64,000 bases of DNA from Alcaligenes faecalis (GTDB lineage: Bacteria > Pseudomonadota > Gammaproteobacteria > Burkholderiales > Burkholderiaceae_B): NCBI RefSeq assembly GCF_005311025.1, contig NZ_CP031747.1, positions 1,674,001-1,738,000 on the forward strand, written 5' to 3'. A model generated the notes under the pieces. That model did no database searches. It saw nothing but the letters and a program-made list of their open reading frames with translations, and had not been told where the DNA came from. Made by a program: the position numbers and the translations under genes. Shown here piece after piece: positions 8,502 through 16,249 of the stretch (position 1 is the first letter of the stretch; every line of letters begins with the position of its first letter).

Positions 8502-9232
8502 CAGCCCTCCGTCAAGTTGCGAACCCAGGCGGTATGCGCCTCACGTTCAAGAATCAAATTGCGCACCCGGTACAGTGCGATAGCAATGCTGTAGCACCAC
8601 ATGGCCAGACTCATCAGCAACATGCCTGTCAGCATGACGGTGGCCATGGATGGCGAGCTGGTCAGCGATACCGAAGCCCCCTGATGCAAGGTGTTCCACC
8701 ACTGCACCGAGAAATAGATAACGGGCACATTCACCACCCCGACCAAGGCCAGGATGGAAGCGGCTTTGTCCGCCCGGCGCGGGTCGTCGATGGCACCACG
8801 CAAGCCCATGAAACCCATGTACAGGAACAGCAGCAACAATTCGGAGGTCAGACGGGCATCCCAGACCCACCAGGCGCCCCACATAGGCTTGCCCCACAGG
8901 GCTCCGGTGACCAGGGACAAGACCGTACAGATCGCCCCGGTCGGGGCCAGCGCGGCTGCCATCATGGCGGCGGTACGACTATTGAAAACCAGGCAGATCA
9001 AGGACCAGAAACCCATGGCCAGATAGATCAGCATGGACATCCAGGACACGGGCACATGCAGGAAAATGATGCGGTAGCCTTCGCCTTGCTGGGCATCAGT
9101 CGGGGCCAAAAAGAAGCCTACATAAGCGCCGACCAGAAACAGCAGAAAGGCCAGGATGGCAGCCCACGGGATAATGCGTCCGGCCAGAACATAGAAGTTT
9201 TGAGGAGCGGCGTAGCGATACAGAAAGTTCAT
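8501..9232 (-). CDS. ccmC: Heme transporter CcmC
   Basis: A 243-residue protein with six predicted transmembrane helices and the WWD motif WGAWWVWDARLTSE. CcmC loads heme onto CcmE in the periplasm. Five bases separate it from ccmB upstream and it shares one base with ccmD downstream. Confidence 0.94.
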   Translation of the reverse strand: MNFLYRYAAPQNFYVLAGRIIPWAAILAFLLFLVGAYVGFFLAPTDAQQGEGYRIIFLHVPVSWMSMLIYLAMGFWSLICLVFNSRTAAMMAAALAPTGAICTVLSLVTGALWGKPMWGAWWVWDARLTSELLLLFLYMGFMGLRGAIDDPRRADKAASILALVGVVNVPVIYFSVQWWNTLHQGASVSLTSSPSMATVMLTGMLLMSLAMWCYSIAIALYRVRNLILEREAHTAWVRNLTEG

Positions 9233-9237
9233 GGAAT

Positions 9238-9906
9238 TTACTCAAGAGCAAGGCGCAACGCCGCTGCCGTAGCAGGTGGCGCAAAGAACAAAGCCAACAG
9301 TAAAAAAGCGGCCAGAACGGACAGATGCGCTTGCGCACCCAATCCGGCCTGAACCGCTTGCACCGCCCCCGCCCCGAAAACCAGCACGGGCACGTAAAAG
9401 GGCAAAATCAATAAAGCCAGCAAAACCCCTGCCGAGCGCAGGCCCAACACCAAAGCCGCGCCAATCGCCCCCAACAAGGTCAGAACGGGCAGGCCCAGCG
9501 CCAGGGACAGCATCAGCACGCCCAGGCTGGACGTAGGCAGACTGAATTGCAGCCCCAGAATCGGAGCCAGCAAAAGCAAGGGCAAGCCTGTCAAAAAGGT
9601 ATGTGCCAGCACCTTGCCCAAAACCCAAAGGCTAAGCGGCAGGTGAGAAAACAGAACCTGCTCCAGTGCACCATCCTGCTCGTCCTGTTCAAACAGGCGG
9701 CTTAGCGACAGCATGGTGGCCAGCAAGGCCGACACCCACAGCACGCCAGGCGCCATCTTGGACAGCAAGGCCGCATCCGCCCCCACACCCAAGGGAAACA
9801 GGCTGCACACCACCAAAAAGAAAACCAGTGGAATCAGGACATCGCCGGGGCGACGCATCGCCAGGCGCCACTCACGCTTCATCAAGGCTAAAAAGAGACT
9901 CAACAT
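9238..9906 (-). CDS. ccmB: Heme exporter membrane subunit CcmB
   Basis: A 222-residue very hydrophobic protein with about six transmembrane helices. The N-terminal region has the CcmB features ALMKREWRLAMRR and FEQDEQDGALEQVL. It pairs with the ATPase CcmA; the complex uses ATP to free heme-loaded CcmE from CcmC. It overlaps the end of ccmA by seven bases. Confidence 0.94.
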   Translation of the reverse strand: MLSLFLALMKREWRLAMRRPGDVLIPLVFFLVVCSLFPLGVGADAALLSKMAPGVLWVSALLATMLSLSRLFEQDEQDGALEQVLFSHLPLSLWVLGKVLAHTFLTGLPLLLLAPILGLQFSLPTSSLGVLMLSLALGLPVLTLLGAIGAALVLGLRSAGVLLALLILPFYVPVLVFGAGAVQAVQAGLGAQAHLSVLAAFLLLALFFAPPATAAALRLALE

Positions 9907-10520
9907 GCCTGCCCCAAATCCAGGTGCAGCACCTTCAAATCCCAGGGCAAGGTCTGGTGGCTAGTTAGAATGACAGCGCCCTGCTTATGCAGATGCTGCG
10001 CAATCAACTCGCCCAGAAACTTCTGACCGGCGCTGTCCAGCGCAGTCAGCTGCTCGTCCAGAATCCACAAGGGGCGATTGCTCAGGGACAGGCGCACCAG
10101 AAACACGCGGCGACGTTGTCCGGCTGACAGTTGCCGTACAGGCACACGACGGTAAGCCAGCAAACCGCCAGCCAACAACGCTTGGTCGCAAGCGTCCCGC
10201 TCTAGGGGAACGCGATCCTGCATGAGCAGGCTGTCCAGATTTTCTTGCACCGACAAACTGCTATTGAGTCCAGGCGCATGTCCGCCATACACCAGCTGCC
10301 GTCGGTAATCGCTATCGTTGCTTTGCACGGGACGGTCGTGCCAGATCAGTTGGCCTTCGTCGGCCTGGGCGATATTGGCCAGGATACGCAACAAGCTGGT
10401 TTTGCCGCTGCCATTGGGCCCACTGACCAAACAACATTGGCCAGCCTCAAGCCTTAGGCTCAGCTCGGAGAACACACGACGCTGGCCCCGTCTACAGGTC
10501 AGCGAAACAGCTTGAAGCAC
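9900..10520 (-). CDS. ccmA: Heme exporter ATPase CcmA
   Basis: A 206-residue ABC ATPase with Walker A GPNGSGKT (34-41), signature QLSAGQRRR and Walker B WILDEQ, where Gln replaces the more common Pro after the catalytic Glu, as in other CcmA proteins. It is the first gene of the ccm operon. The start is GTG at 10518-10520 with AGGGG upstream. The operon promoter should lie in 10521-10742. Confidence 0.94.
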   Translation of the reverse strand: MLQAVSLTCRRGQRRVFSELSLRLEAGQCCLVSGPNGSGKTSLLRILANIAQADEGQLIWHDRPVQSNDSDYRRQLVYGGHAPGLNSSLSVQENLDSLLMQDRVPLERDACDQALLAGGLLAYRRVPVRQLSAGQRRRVFLVRLSLSNRPLWILDEQLTALDSAGQKFLGELIAQHLHKQGAVILTSHQTLPWDLKVLHLDLGQAC

Positions 10521-10552
10521 AGCAACCCCTTGTCAAGAAAGCAAACAGAGCG

Positions 10553-10634
10553 AAGCCGCCCCTGAAAAAAGGCGGCTTGCTTAGCTCGCTAAGTAAAGAC
10601 GAGCCCTCTTCAAGACAGGGGATGTTTTACTTAG
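10553..10634. other. Two inverted repeats upstream of ccmA
   Basis: In the gap between divergent ccmA and the ureidoglycolate-lyase-like gene there are two perfect inverted repeats: AAGCCGCC (10553-10560) / GGCGGCTT (10571-10578), and CTAAGTAAA (10589-10597) / TTTACTTAG (10626-10634). Neither is followed by a T run on either strand, so they look more like operator or leader structure than terminators. Confidence 0.4.
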
Positions 10635-10742
10635 TTCCACAATACCCACGAGAAACTCAAGCTTATTGATCTAGGCCAATCCGGGTTCAAGGCTGCATTC
10701 TTGATAAGATGCTGCCTTAGTACTTTCTTTGAGCAATAAACC

Positions 10743-11279
10743 ATGAGCACCCCAATCACCCTGACTCCCCAGCCCCTCAGCCCCGAGGCTTTTGCTCCTT
10801 ATGGCTGGATGTTGGGTAAAGGTCTGGCCACGGCGCCGGTGACGGCCGCCTTCAGCAATGCCGCCACTGACTTCTGGCACGAACATGCGTTTGACACAGG
10901 TCCAAGCGGTCAGACCGAAGTGCTATGGGTGAATTACCGCATTCAAGACCCCAACATCACGACCCTGGAAAACCACCTGCTGACGCAACAGGCACTGATC
11001 CCGCTGACTGGCGAAGTAGTCCATATCGTGGCCGAAAGCAAAGCCGAAGGCGGCCCGGATCTGTCCACCCTGAAAGCCTTCCGTATCCCTCAAGGACAAG
11101 GTGTGTGCATGCGACCCGGTTGCTGGCACAGCAGTCGGGTTGCTGGGGGTGAAGTGGCCTGTCTGATGTTGACGCGCATCTCTACCACGGTAGATCTGGT
11201 CGCCCATTTGAACGAGGGCGAACCCGCCACGGAAAGCGAGTTGCGTCCTCTGGAACAAAGCGTGGTGGTGGCGCTATAA
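10743..11279 (+). CDS. Ureidoglycolate lyase family protein (AllA-like)
   Basis: A 178-residue cupin-type protein of the ureidoglycolate lyase family. The N-terminal PLSPEAFAPYGW and the region RPGCWHSS, with the metal-site His, match AllA. Family members split ureidoglycolate to glyoxylate and urea. It is distinct from the second homologue at 54029-54541, which sits in a purine-degradation cluster. This copy has no purine neighbours, being divergent from ccmA and convergent with a LysR gene, so its substrate may differ. No clear operon partner. Confidence 0.75.
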   Translation: MSTPITLTPQPLSPEAFAPYGWMLGKGLATAPVTAAFSNAATDFWHEHAFDTGPSGQTEVLWVNYRIQDPNITTLENHLLTQQALIPLTGEVVHIVAESKAEGGPDLSTLKAFRIPQGQGVCMRPGCWHSSRVAGGEVACLMLTRISTTVDLVAHLNEGEPATESELRPLEQSVVVAL

Positions 11280-11290
11280 GGTGCCCGCAG

Positions 11291-11311
11291 CAGAGCGCGA
11301 CCATCGCTCTG
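11291..11311. other. Hairpin between convergent genes
   Basis: CAGAGCG (11291-11297) / CGCTCTG (11305-11311) forms a perfect 7-base stem between two convergent stop codons. No T run follows, so termination here is only possible. Confidence 0.4.
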
Positions 11312-11324
11312 CCCGACACCCGCA

Positions 11325-12212
11325 TCAAAACGTCGATGCCGCGCCGTATTTCAGCGCCAGCTCAATAAAGGCGCGCATTGCAGCAGATTGATAGGCGCCC
11401 TTGCGCTGCATCAAAATGGCCCGCCGTTGCGGCGGGGCCGGGTCCAGACTCACAGCCACCAAATACTCGCTATTGCCGGCAATCGCGGCAGGCAACAAGG
11501 TCGCCAGACCCGTGCGCCGAACCACCTCGATCACGGCATTGAGCGAGTTCGACTCCATCGAAACCTTCAAATCCAGATCATGCTGACGACAATGGCGTTC
11601 GATCTGCCCACGCGTGGCAAACTCGGGCGTCAGCAAAACCAAAGACTCACGCATCAGCGTGTCCCTATCGATGCTGCGGCGCTCGGCCAAGGGGTGCGTG
11701 CGGCTCATCACCAACGCCAGCGTCTCCACCAGTAAAGGCTGAAACTCCACGGCAGCCGAAGTCGGCTTTTCAAAAGCGATACCAATATCCAGCTCGTCTT
11801 CGACCAATTGCGTTTCCACACGCTCCTGCAGCATTTCCTGCACCACCAGGCGCACATTGGGATAACGGCGGTAAAAGGCCTCTACCAGAGGGCCAATCAA
11901 GTAAGACGTAAAGGTAGGCGCCACCGCCACTCGCAAGGAGCCTCGACTCAAATCGCTGACGTCATGCAAGGCCCGCCGCCCTTCTTCCAGATCCTGCAAG
12001 GCTTGCCGGGCATAGCGCAAGTAGACCTCGCCCGCATCCGTCAAACGCACAAGACGTCCGGTGCGATCAAACAGTTGTGCGCCCAGATGTTCTTCCAGCT
12101 GGCGTACCTGCTGAGACAAGGCCGGTTGAGACACGTGCAAGGCGCGTGCGGCGCGGGTAAAGCTTTGATACTGGGCAACCGCCAGAAAATAATTAAGATG
12201 GCGCAAAAGCAT
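11325..12212 (-). CDS. LysR-type regulator, CynR-like
   Basis: A 295-residue LysR regulator with an N-terminal winged helix-turn-helix (about 4-60, including [19 protein letters not shown]) and a periplasmic-binding-type effector domain. The sequence and its divergent position next to a beta-carbonic anhydrase resemble CynR, which controls cynTS in cyanate detoxification. The ATG at 12212 is preferred to an upstream TTG because it gives the standard start [10 protein letters not shown] cyanase gene (cynS) is not present, so the effector may be another compound. Confidence 0.87.
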   Translation of the reverse strand: MLLRHLNYFLAVAQYQSFTRAARALHVSQPALSQQVRQLEEHLGAQLFDRTGRLVRLTDAGEVYLRYARQALQDLEEGRRALHDVSDLSRGSLRVAVAPTFTSYLIGPLVEAFYRRYPNVRLVVQEMLQERVETQLVEDELDIGIAFEKPTSAAVEFQPLLVETLALVMSRTHPLAERRSIDRDTLMRESLVLLTPEFATRGQIERHCRQHDLDLKVSMESNSLNAVIEVVRRTGLATLLPAAIAGNSEYLVAVSLDPAPPQRRAILMQRKGAYQSAAMRAFIELALKYGAASTF

Positions 12213-12285
12213 AAGGGACCCTTCTATAAGCAAACCCAATGCAAAGCATCAGAAATCGGTATTTTACCTTATGACCCTGAAGGGT
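12213..12285. promoter_or_regulatory. Dyads in the LysR / carbonic anhydrase intergenic region
   Basis: Two short palindromes with GGG/CCC cores lie in this 108-base divergent region: AAGGGACCCTT at 12213-12223, directly before the LysR start codon, and ACCCTGAAGGGT at 12274-12285, about 35 bases before the carbonic anhydrase start. They are plausible recognition and autoregulation sites for the LysR protein; this is inference. Confidence 0.45.
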
Positions 12286-12320
12286 TAATCTTCTATCCAA
12301 GCCGAACTACAAGGACAAGG

Positions 12321-12971
12321 ATGAAAGACATTATCGACGGTTTCCTGAAATTCCAACGGGAAGCCTATCCCAAGCGCGCCAAGCTCTTCAAAAATCTGGC
12401 CACACAACAAAACCCCCGCGCTTTGTTTATCTCTTGCTCCGATAGCCGTCTGGTCCCCGAGCTGGTAACACAACGTGAACCCGGCGATCTGTTCGTGATT
12501 CGTAACGCTGGCAACATCGTTCCCTCCTACGGCCCGGAACCCGGTGGTGTGACCGCCTCCGTGGAATACGCCGTGTCCGCCCTGCGTGTATCCGACGTCG
12601 TGATTTGTGGACACTCGGATTGTGGTGCCATGACCGCCATTGCCTCCTGTCAGTGCCTGGACCATATGCCCGCTGTAGAACACTGGCTACGCTACGCCGA
12701 CTCGGCCCGCTTGGTGAATGAAGCCCGCACCCACGCCAACGAGCAGGAACGCATCTCTTCCATGGTGCGTGAGAACGTGGTGGCCCAGTTGGCCAATATC
12801 CAGACTCACCCTTCCGTGCGTCTGGCCATGTCCGAAGGCCGCTTGACCCTGCACGGCTGGGTCTACGACATTGAGTCGGGCACGATCGACGCCTATGACG
12901 GTGGCAGCATGAAATTTGTGTCCCTGGCTGACAACCCGGATGTATGTGCTGCTCCCTTGGTACGCCGATAA
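12321..12971 (+). CDS. cynT: Beta-class carbonic anhydrase
   Basis: A 216-residue beta-carbonic anhydrase catalysing CO2 hydration to bicarbonate. Zinc ligands are visible: Cys39 in ISCSDSR (39-43, with the Asp41-Arg43 dyad), His98 and Cys101 in CGHSDCG. The ATG at 12321 follows AAGGA and gives the usual length; an upstream in-frame extension overlaps the divergent LysR gene and is not used. The divergent CynR-like regulator suggests a CynT role in bicarbonate retention or supply, but the cyanase partner is missing here. Confidence 0.92.
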   Translation: MKDIIDGFLKFQREAYPKRAKLFKNLATQQNPRALFISCSDSRLVPELVTQREPGDLFVIRNAGNIVPSYGPEPGGVTASVEYAVSALRVSDVVICGHSDCGAMTAIASCQCLDHMPAVEHWLRYADSARLVNEARTHANEQERISSMVRENVVAQLANIQTHPSVRLAMSEGRLTLHGWVYDIESGTIDAYDGGSMKFVSLADNPDVCAAPLVRR

Positions 12972-12989
12972 GTTCCTAGCGGACAAAAT

Positions 12990-13023
12990 AAAAAACGCCA
13001 TGCATTTGCATGGCGTTTTTTTT
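12990..13023 (+). terminator. Terminator after carbonic anhydrase
   Basis: A perfect stem AACGCCATGCA / TGCATGGCGTT with a 2-base to 4-base loop is flanked by an A run before and eight T residues after. Confidence 0.93.
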
Positions 13024-13231
13024 GCTACCTGCCTACGTTTATCCCCCCCTCAAAAACCTGTGCCTGTCTGTGTCAGGAATAAACGCCTCCCCACTATGAT
13101 GGTCCTGAACCGATGATCTTTTCATCCCTCTGTTCCATCCGGGTCGCGCGTTCATCTTGAACATCAGGATATAACAAGCAAAGCGCTGTTCAGAACATGC
13201 CGCTCGGAGACTCTTTTTTAATGGCTGAACA

Positions 13232-15031
13232 ATGAAAAAAACATGTCTTGCCCTGGCCTTGATGGCCTTGCATGCCGGGACACAGGCACAAGGCTTCTCC
13301 AACACCTACTTTATCGGCGACAGCCTGACTGACAGTGGGCAGTTCGGCTCGCGCTTTACCACCAATCCTGGCCAGGTCTGGTCCCAGGTACTGGCTCAGA
13401 AACTGGGAACCGACGCGGCCCCTAGCAGCCAAGGTGGTAGCAACTATGCCGTCGGCGGAGCCCGCGTGGCTGTCGATGAGCTGCTGGATCCCAGCAAGCC
13501 TCCCAGCCCCACTAATCCCCCTTTGCCCGCGATGACCACGCAGACCGCTCAACTGCTGGCCATGCACAATGGACGCTTGGACGGACAGGCCCTGTACACC
13601 GTCTGGGGTGGCGCAAATGACTTGTTTGCCGCCGTAAAAGATCCGTTCAATATGTCCCAAATCGTGGCTGATTCCGTCGGCAATCAAGCCGCCTTGATCA
13701 ACACGCTATCGCAAGCGGGCGCTCGCTACATTCTGGTCCCCAACATTCCTGATCTGGGCATGACTCCAGAGTTCGCCGGCTCCCCTATCAGCGCGGGTAT
13801 CGCCACCTTGCTCAGTGACAGCTACAACCAGGCGTTTACCCAGCAGCTCAGTTCCAGCTCTGCCAATATCATTCCCTTGAACGTCTCGGCACTCTTGCAT
13901 GAAGTGGCTGCCGACCCGCAGGCCTACGGCTTCAGCAACGTCAATACAGCAGCTTGCGGCAGTGTGTCCTCTCGCCTGTGTACGCCTGCCGATCTGGTGG
14001 CTCCTGGTGCAGACCAGAACTATCTATTTGCTGATGGTGTCCACCCCACGTCAGGCGGCCATGCTGTTATTGCCGACTATGCCCACGCTGTCGTCAGCGC
14101 CCCCAGTCAGGTCGCCATGCTGGCCTCCGCAGCCAATACCGCCGGGCAGATGCAAATGCAGCACATTGACCGTCGTCTGCAAACGGTCAGTTCGTCACAA
14201 GACAGAGATCTGGCAGTCTGGTTCCAGGGAGAGGCCATCACGCGCAATGGCAGCAGTGCGAACTCACATCTTGATGGCACGCAAGCAGCCTGGAAGCTGG
14301 GTTTGGATAAGCGTCTGGCTGATTGGACGGTCGGTGCCTACCTGTCTTACGACAATCTGGATGGCGATACGGACGAAAAAGGCACTTATAGCCAGAAGCG
14401 TCAGTCCGCTGGTCTGTACGGCCGCTGGCAGGCCGAGAATCTATGGGTGAACGCCCAGCTTTTCTACAGCGATCTGGACAATAAAACCCGCCGTCATATC
14501 CGTCTGGGTGCCGCTACGCGCGAACACCAGGCCAAAGCAGGTGGCAGCCAATACGGCGGCAAGATCAGCACGGGTTACGACTGGCAGGCCGGTGCCGTCA
14601 CCCATGGCCCGTTGTTAAGCCTGAGCATGCAGAAGTCCAAGATCAAGGCTCTGTCGGAAGATGGCCGAGGTTTGTCTACCTCCATGGGTTTTGATGCTCA
14701 GGACCAGACTTCGGTACAAAGCAGCCTCGGTTACCAGATCAATGTTGCTGTCAGCAATCAGTGGGCCGTTTATGCCTCCGCACAGTGGCTGCATGAATTC
14801 AGGAAACCGGCAGAGCTGCTGGGCGCACGCTTGCAGGACGGCGTCTACAACCACCACCACTTTTATCTGCCTACGGATCAGGAGCGCGTGCGTGACACAG
14901 GCCTGTTGGAATTGGGTGCGACGGGTCAGCTAAGCAATAACTGGACGCTGGGAGCCGGTGTCAGCACCCAGGTTGGTAAAGGCACCAGCGCTCAAACAGC
15001 CTTGTACCTGAATACGGCTTACCGCTTCTAA
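13232..15031 (+). CDS. GDSL esterase autotransporter (EstA-like)
   Basis: A 599-residue type Va autotransporter. A signal peptide covers residues 1-20 (HAGTQAQ). The passenger is a GDSL/SGNH hydrolase: block I FIGDSLTDSG with nucleophile Ser31, NYAVGGAR (block II), GGANDLF (block III) and DGVHPTSGGH with the catalytic Asp-His pair. A linker with helix leads to a C-terminal 12-strand beta-barrel (about 325-599) ending in AYRF, with a terminal Phe as needed for BAM insertion. The product is a cell-surface lipase or esterase like Pseudomonas EstA, which affects rhamnolipid production and motility. Single gene with its own terminator. Confidence 0.93.
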   Translation: MKKTCLALALMALHAGTQAQGFSNTYFIGDSLTDSGQFGSRFTTNPGQVWSQVLAQKLGTDAAPSSQGGSNYAVGGARVAVDELLDPSKPPSPTNPPLPAMTTQTAQLLAMHNGRLDGQALYTVWGGANDLFAAVKDPFNMSQIVADSVGNQAALINTLSQAGARYILVPNIPDLGMTPEFAGSPISAGIATLLSDSYNQAFTQQLSSSSANIIPLNVSALLHEVAADPQAYGFSNVNTAACGSVSSRLCTPADLVAPGADQNYLFADGVHPTSGGHAVIADYAHAVVSAPSQVAMLASAANTAGQMQMQHIDRRLQTVSSSQDRDLAVWFQGEAITRNGSSANSHLDGTQAAWKLGLDKRLADWTVGAYLSYDNLDGDTDEKGTYSQKRQSAGLYGRWQAENLWVNAQLFYSDLDNKTRRHIRLGAATREHQAKAGGSQYGGKISTGYDWQAGAVTHGPLLSLSMQKSKIKALSEDGRGLSTSMGFDAQDQTSVQSSLGYQINVAVSNQWAVYASAQWLHEFRKPAELLGARLQDGVYNHHHFYLPTDQERVRDTGLLELGATGQLSNNWTLGAGVSTQVGKGTSAQTALYLNTAYRF

Positions 15032-15051
15032 GTCGGCAAGTCTTCACAACT

Positions 15052-15086
15052 ATTGCGGCATCCTGGCCTGGCCAGGATGCCGCAAT
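15052..15086. terminator. Bidirectional terminator between esterase and DsbA-like gene
   Basis: A perfect 16-base stem beginning ATTGCGGCATCCTGGC and closing with its exact complement around a 3-base loop lies between two convergent genes. It can serve both strands, though the T run is short. Confidence 0.8.
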
Positions 15087-15116
15087 TTCAATCTGCTTTA
15101 CGTACCGATCTGCTGA

Positions 15117-15758
15117 TCAGCCCAACAAGGAATCCAGGGTCTGATTCAGCGTTTCCAAAGGAGTACCAACCGCCGGTAGCTTTGTCACTTTTCGACCATC
15201 CACAAACAGCAAGGTCGGATAGGATTGCGCGCCCAAAGCCCGTGCCAAGGCAAAATCAGCCAAGGCTTGTTCCCGGCCTGAACCGTCAGTCAAACGGCGT
15301 CGCACAGCATCTACATCCAGGCCATTGGCAGCAGCGATTCCCAGGCAGACCTCCTGATCAGACAAGCTGCGTCCGTTCAAGTAGAAAGCCTGCTGCAACT
15401 CGTGCACCCAATGAATGGCCTGCTCCGGATCTTGCGCTCGCAGCACCGCCAAGGCCGTGGCCGCTTCCAGTGAATCCATGACAGTCGAGCCCTCCTCTGC
15501 CAAGGCCTTATAAGCAGCCCCAAACGTCGCCCCCGTCATTTGCGCGATGCGCTCGTTGGATTCGGAAATATAAGGGTAGCGGGACATGGGCGCAGCCCGG
15601 TCACCCACGAACAAGCCACCCGAGACAGCAGTAAAAGGAATGCGGTGCTTATTGGCCGCTTCGAACTCGACCATGCGTTCGGCAAAACCCCAGCACCAGC
15701 CGCAATACACATCCTGCACATACACAATCGAGCGAGCAGGCAAATTGAACGTGTTCAT
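15117..15758 (-). CDS. DsbA family thioredoxin-fold protein
   Basis: A 213-residue protein with active site YCGWCWGF (Cys19 and Cys22) followed by an all-helical insertion and a cis-Pro region QSYPTLLFVDG, as in the DsbA/FrnE-like family. There is no signal peptide, so it probably acts in the cytoplasm as an oxidoreductase or isomerase. Single gene; convergent with the esterase. Confidence 0.85.
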   Translation of the reverse strand: MNTFNLPARSIVYVQDVYCGWCWGFAERMVEFEAANKHRIPFTAVSGGLFVGDRAAPMSRYPYISESNERIAQMTGATFGAAYKALAEEGSTVMDSLEAATALAVLRAQDPEQAIHWVHELQQAFYLNGRSLSDQEVCLGIAAANGLDVDAVRRRLTDGSGREQALADFALARALGAQSYPTLLFVDGRKVTKLPAVGTPLETLNQTLDSLLG

Positions 15759-16153
15759 GACATTCCCTAAAAATGGTGTGGCTTCCCGGAATGGGAGAGA
15801 AACGGCACTCCTGATCCTAGCCCCCAGACATGAAATGACGCAGAGGATAAAAAGCCGAGGACTCCACTTTATTGAATAAACGTCAGGAAATAAACTTCAT
15901 TTCCTGTCGGGTGAAAGTCCCTCGCGGCTCGGTATTTCAAGCGGCCTGCAGCAGTACAGACCTCACCGCGCTGAAACCTGTAAAACAAGACCTCCAAACC
16001 GTGAGACAAACCTAAGCTTCTGAACCCAAACCGGCTCCTGTGTTGGAATGACACGACTTTCACCTCCCCCTTGAGAGCCCGACCGGCTTTACCTTCCCGG
16101 CACAATGCTTTTATAGTGTGGCTTCGATTCATTTCCCGTGAGGTATTCGTCCA
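15759..16153. other. Long intergenic region with conserved-looking RNA structure
   Basis: No convincing gene lies in these about 400 bases. A perfect 8-base hairpin CAGGAAAT / ATTTCCTG with a 7-base loop is at 15884-15906. Directly after it, GGTGAAAGTC (15910-15919) is repeated in inverted form as GACTTTCACC at 16055-16064, which could close a 155-base RNA domain. The phrase GGGTGAAAGTCCC resembles segments of group II intron domain I, but no intron protein or domain V was seen. A possible promoter for the ABC-F gene is annotated separately. Confidence 0.45.
16088..16117 (+). promoter_or_regulatory. Candidate promoter of the ABC-F gene
   Basis: TTTACC at 16088-16093 and TATAGT at 16112-16117 are separated by 18 bases and resemble a sigma-70 promoter. 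It would give a leader of about 130 bases before the ABC-F start. Confidence 0.5.
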
Positions 16154-16165
16154 ATGCGCCACTAA
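16154..16165 (+). CDS. Possible 3-codon leader peptide (Met-Arg-His)
   Basis: ATG at 16154 reads Met-Arg-His-stop and is preceded by a GAGG Shine-Dalgarno sequence at 16140-16143. The stop TAA overlaps another ATG. It is followed by hairpin GCCGTC / GACGGC (16170-16186). Antibiotic-resistance ABC-F genes are often controlled by ribosome stalling on such short leaders; expression of this one is a guess. Confidence 0.35.
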   Translation: MRH

Positions 16166-16169
16166 TGCC

Positions 16170-16222
16170 GCCGTCCCTTAGACGGCCAGTCTCCACCCGC
16201 CCCCACTACGACTCAGGGGGAG
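16170..16222 (+). promoter_or_regulatory. Leader hairpins before ABC-F start
   Basis: Two hairpins follow the leader ORF: GCCGTC-CCTTA-GACGGC at 16170-16186, and CCCCC (16200-16204) / GGGGG (16216-16220). The second buries a GGGGGAG sequence that could serve as a ribosome binding site for an ATG at 16235. This is the layout expected for translational attenuation. Confidence 0.4.
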
Positions 16223-16249
16223 TTCCTGGCATTAATGGAAGCATTACGC

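Noticed and set aside
11808-12320. N-terminal extension of the carbonic anhydrase frame
   Set aside because: It runs antisense through the LysR gene; the ATG at 12321 has a ribosome binding site and gives the family length.
15900-15925. Group II intron as a firm call
   Set aside because: Only a short GTGAAAGTCC-like phrase; no reverse transcriptase, no domain V or defined ends.
15869-16162. Minus-strand 97-residue open frame
   Set aside because: No family recognised, Arg-rich composition, no good Shine-Dalgarno sequence, and it covers the structured intergenic region; likely chance.
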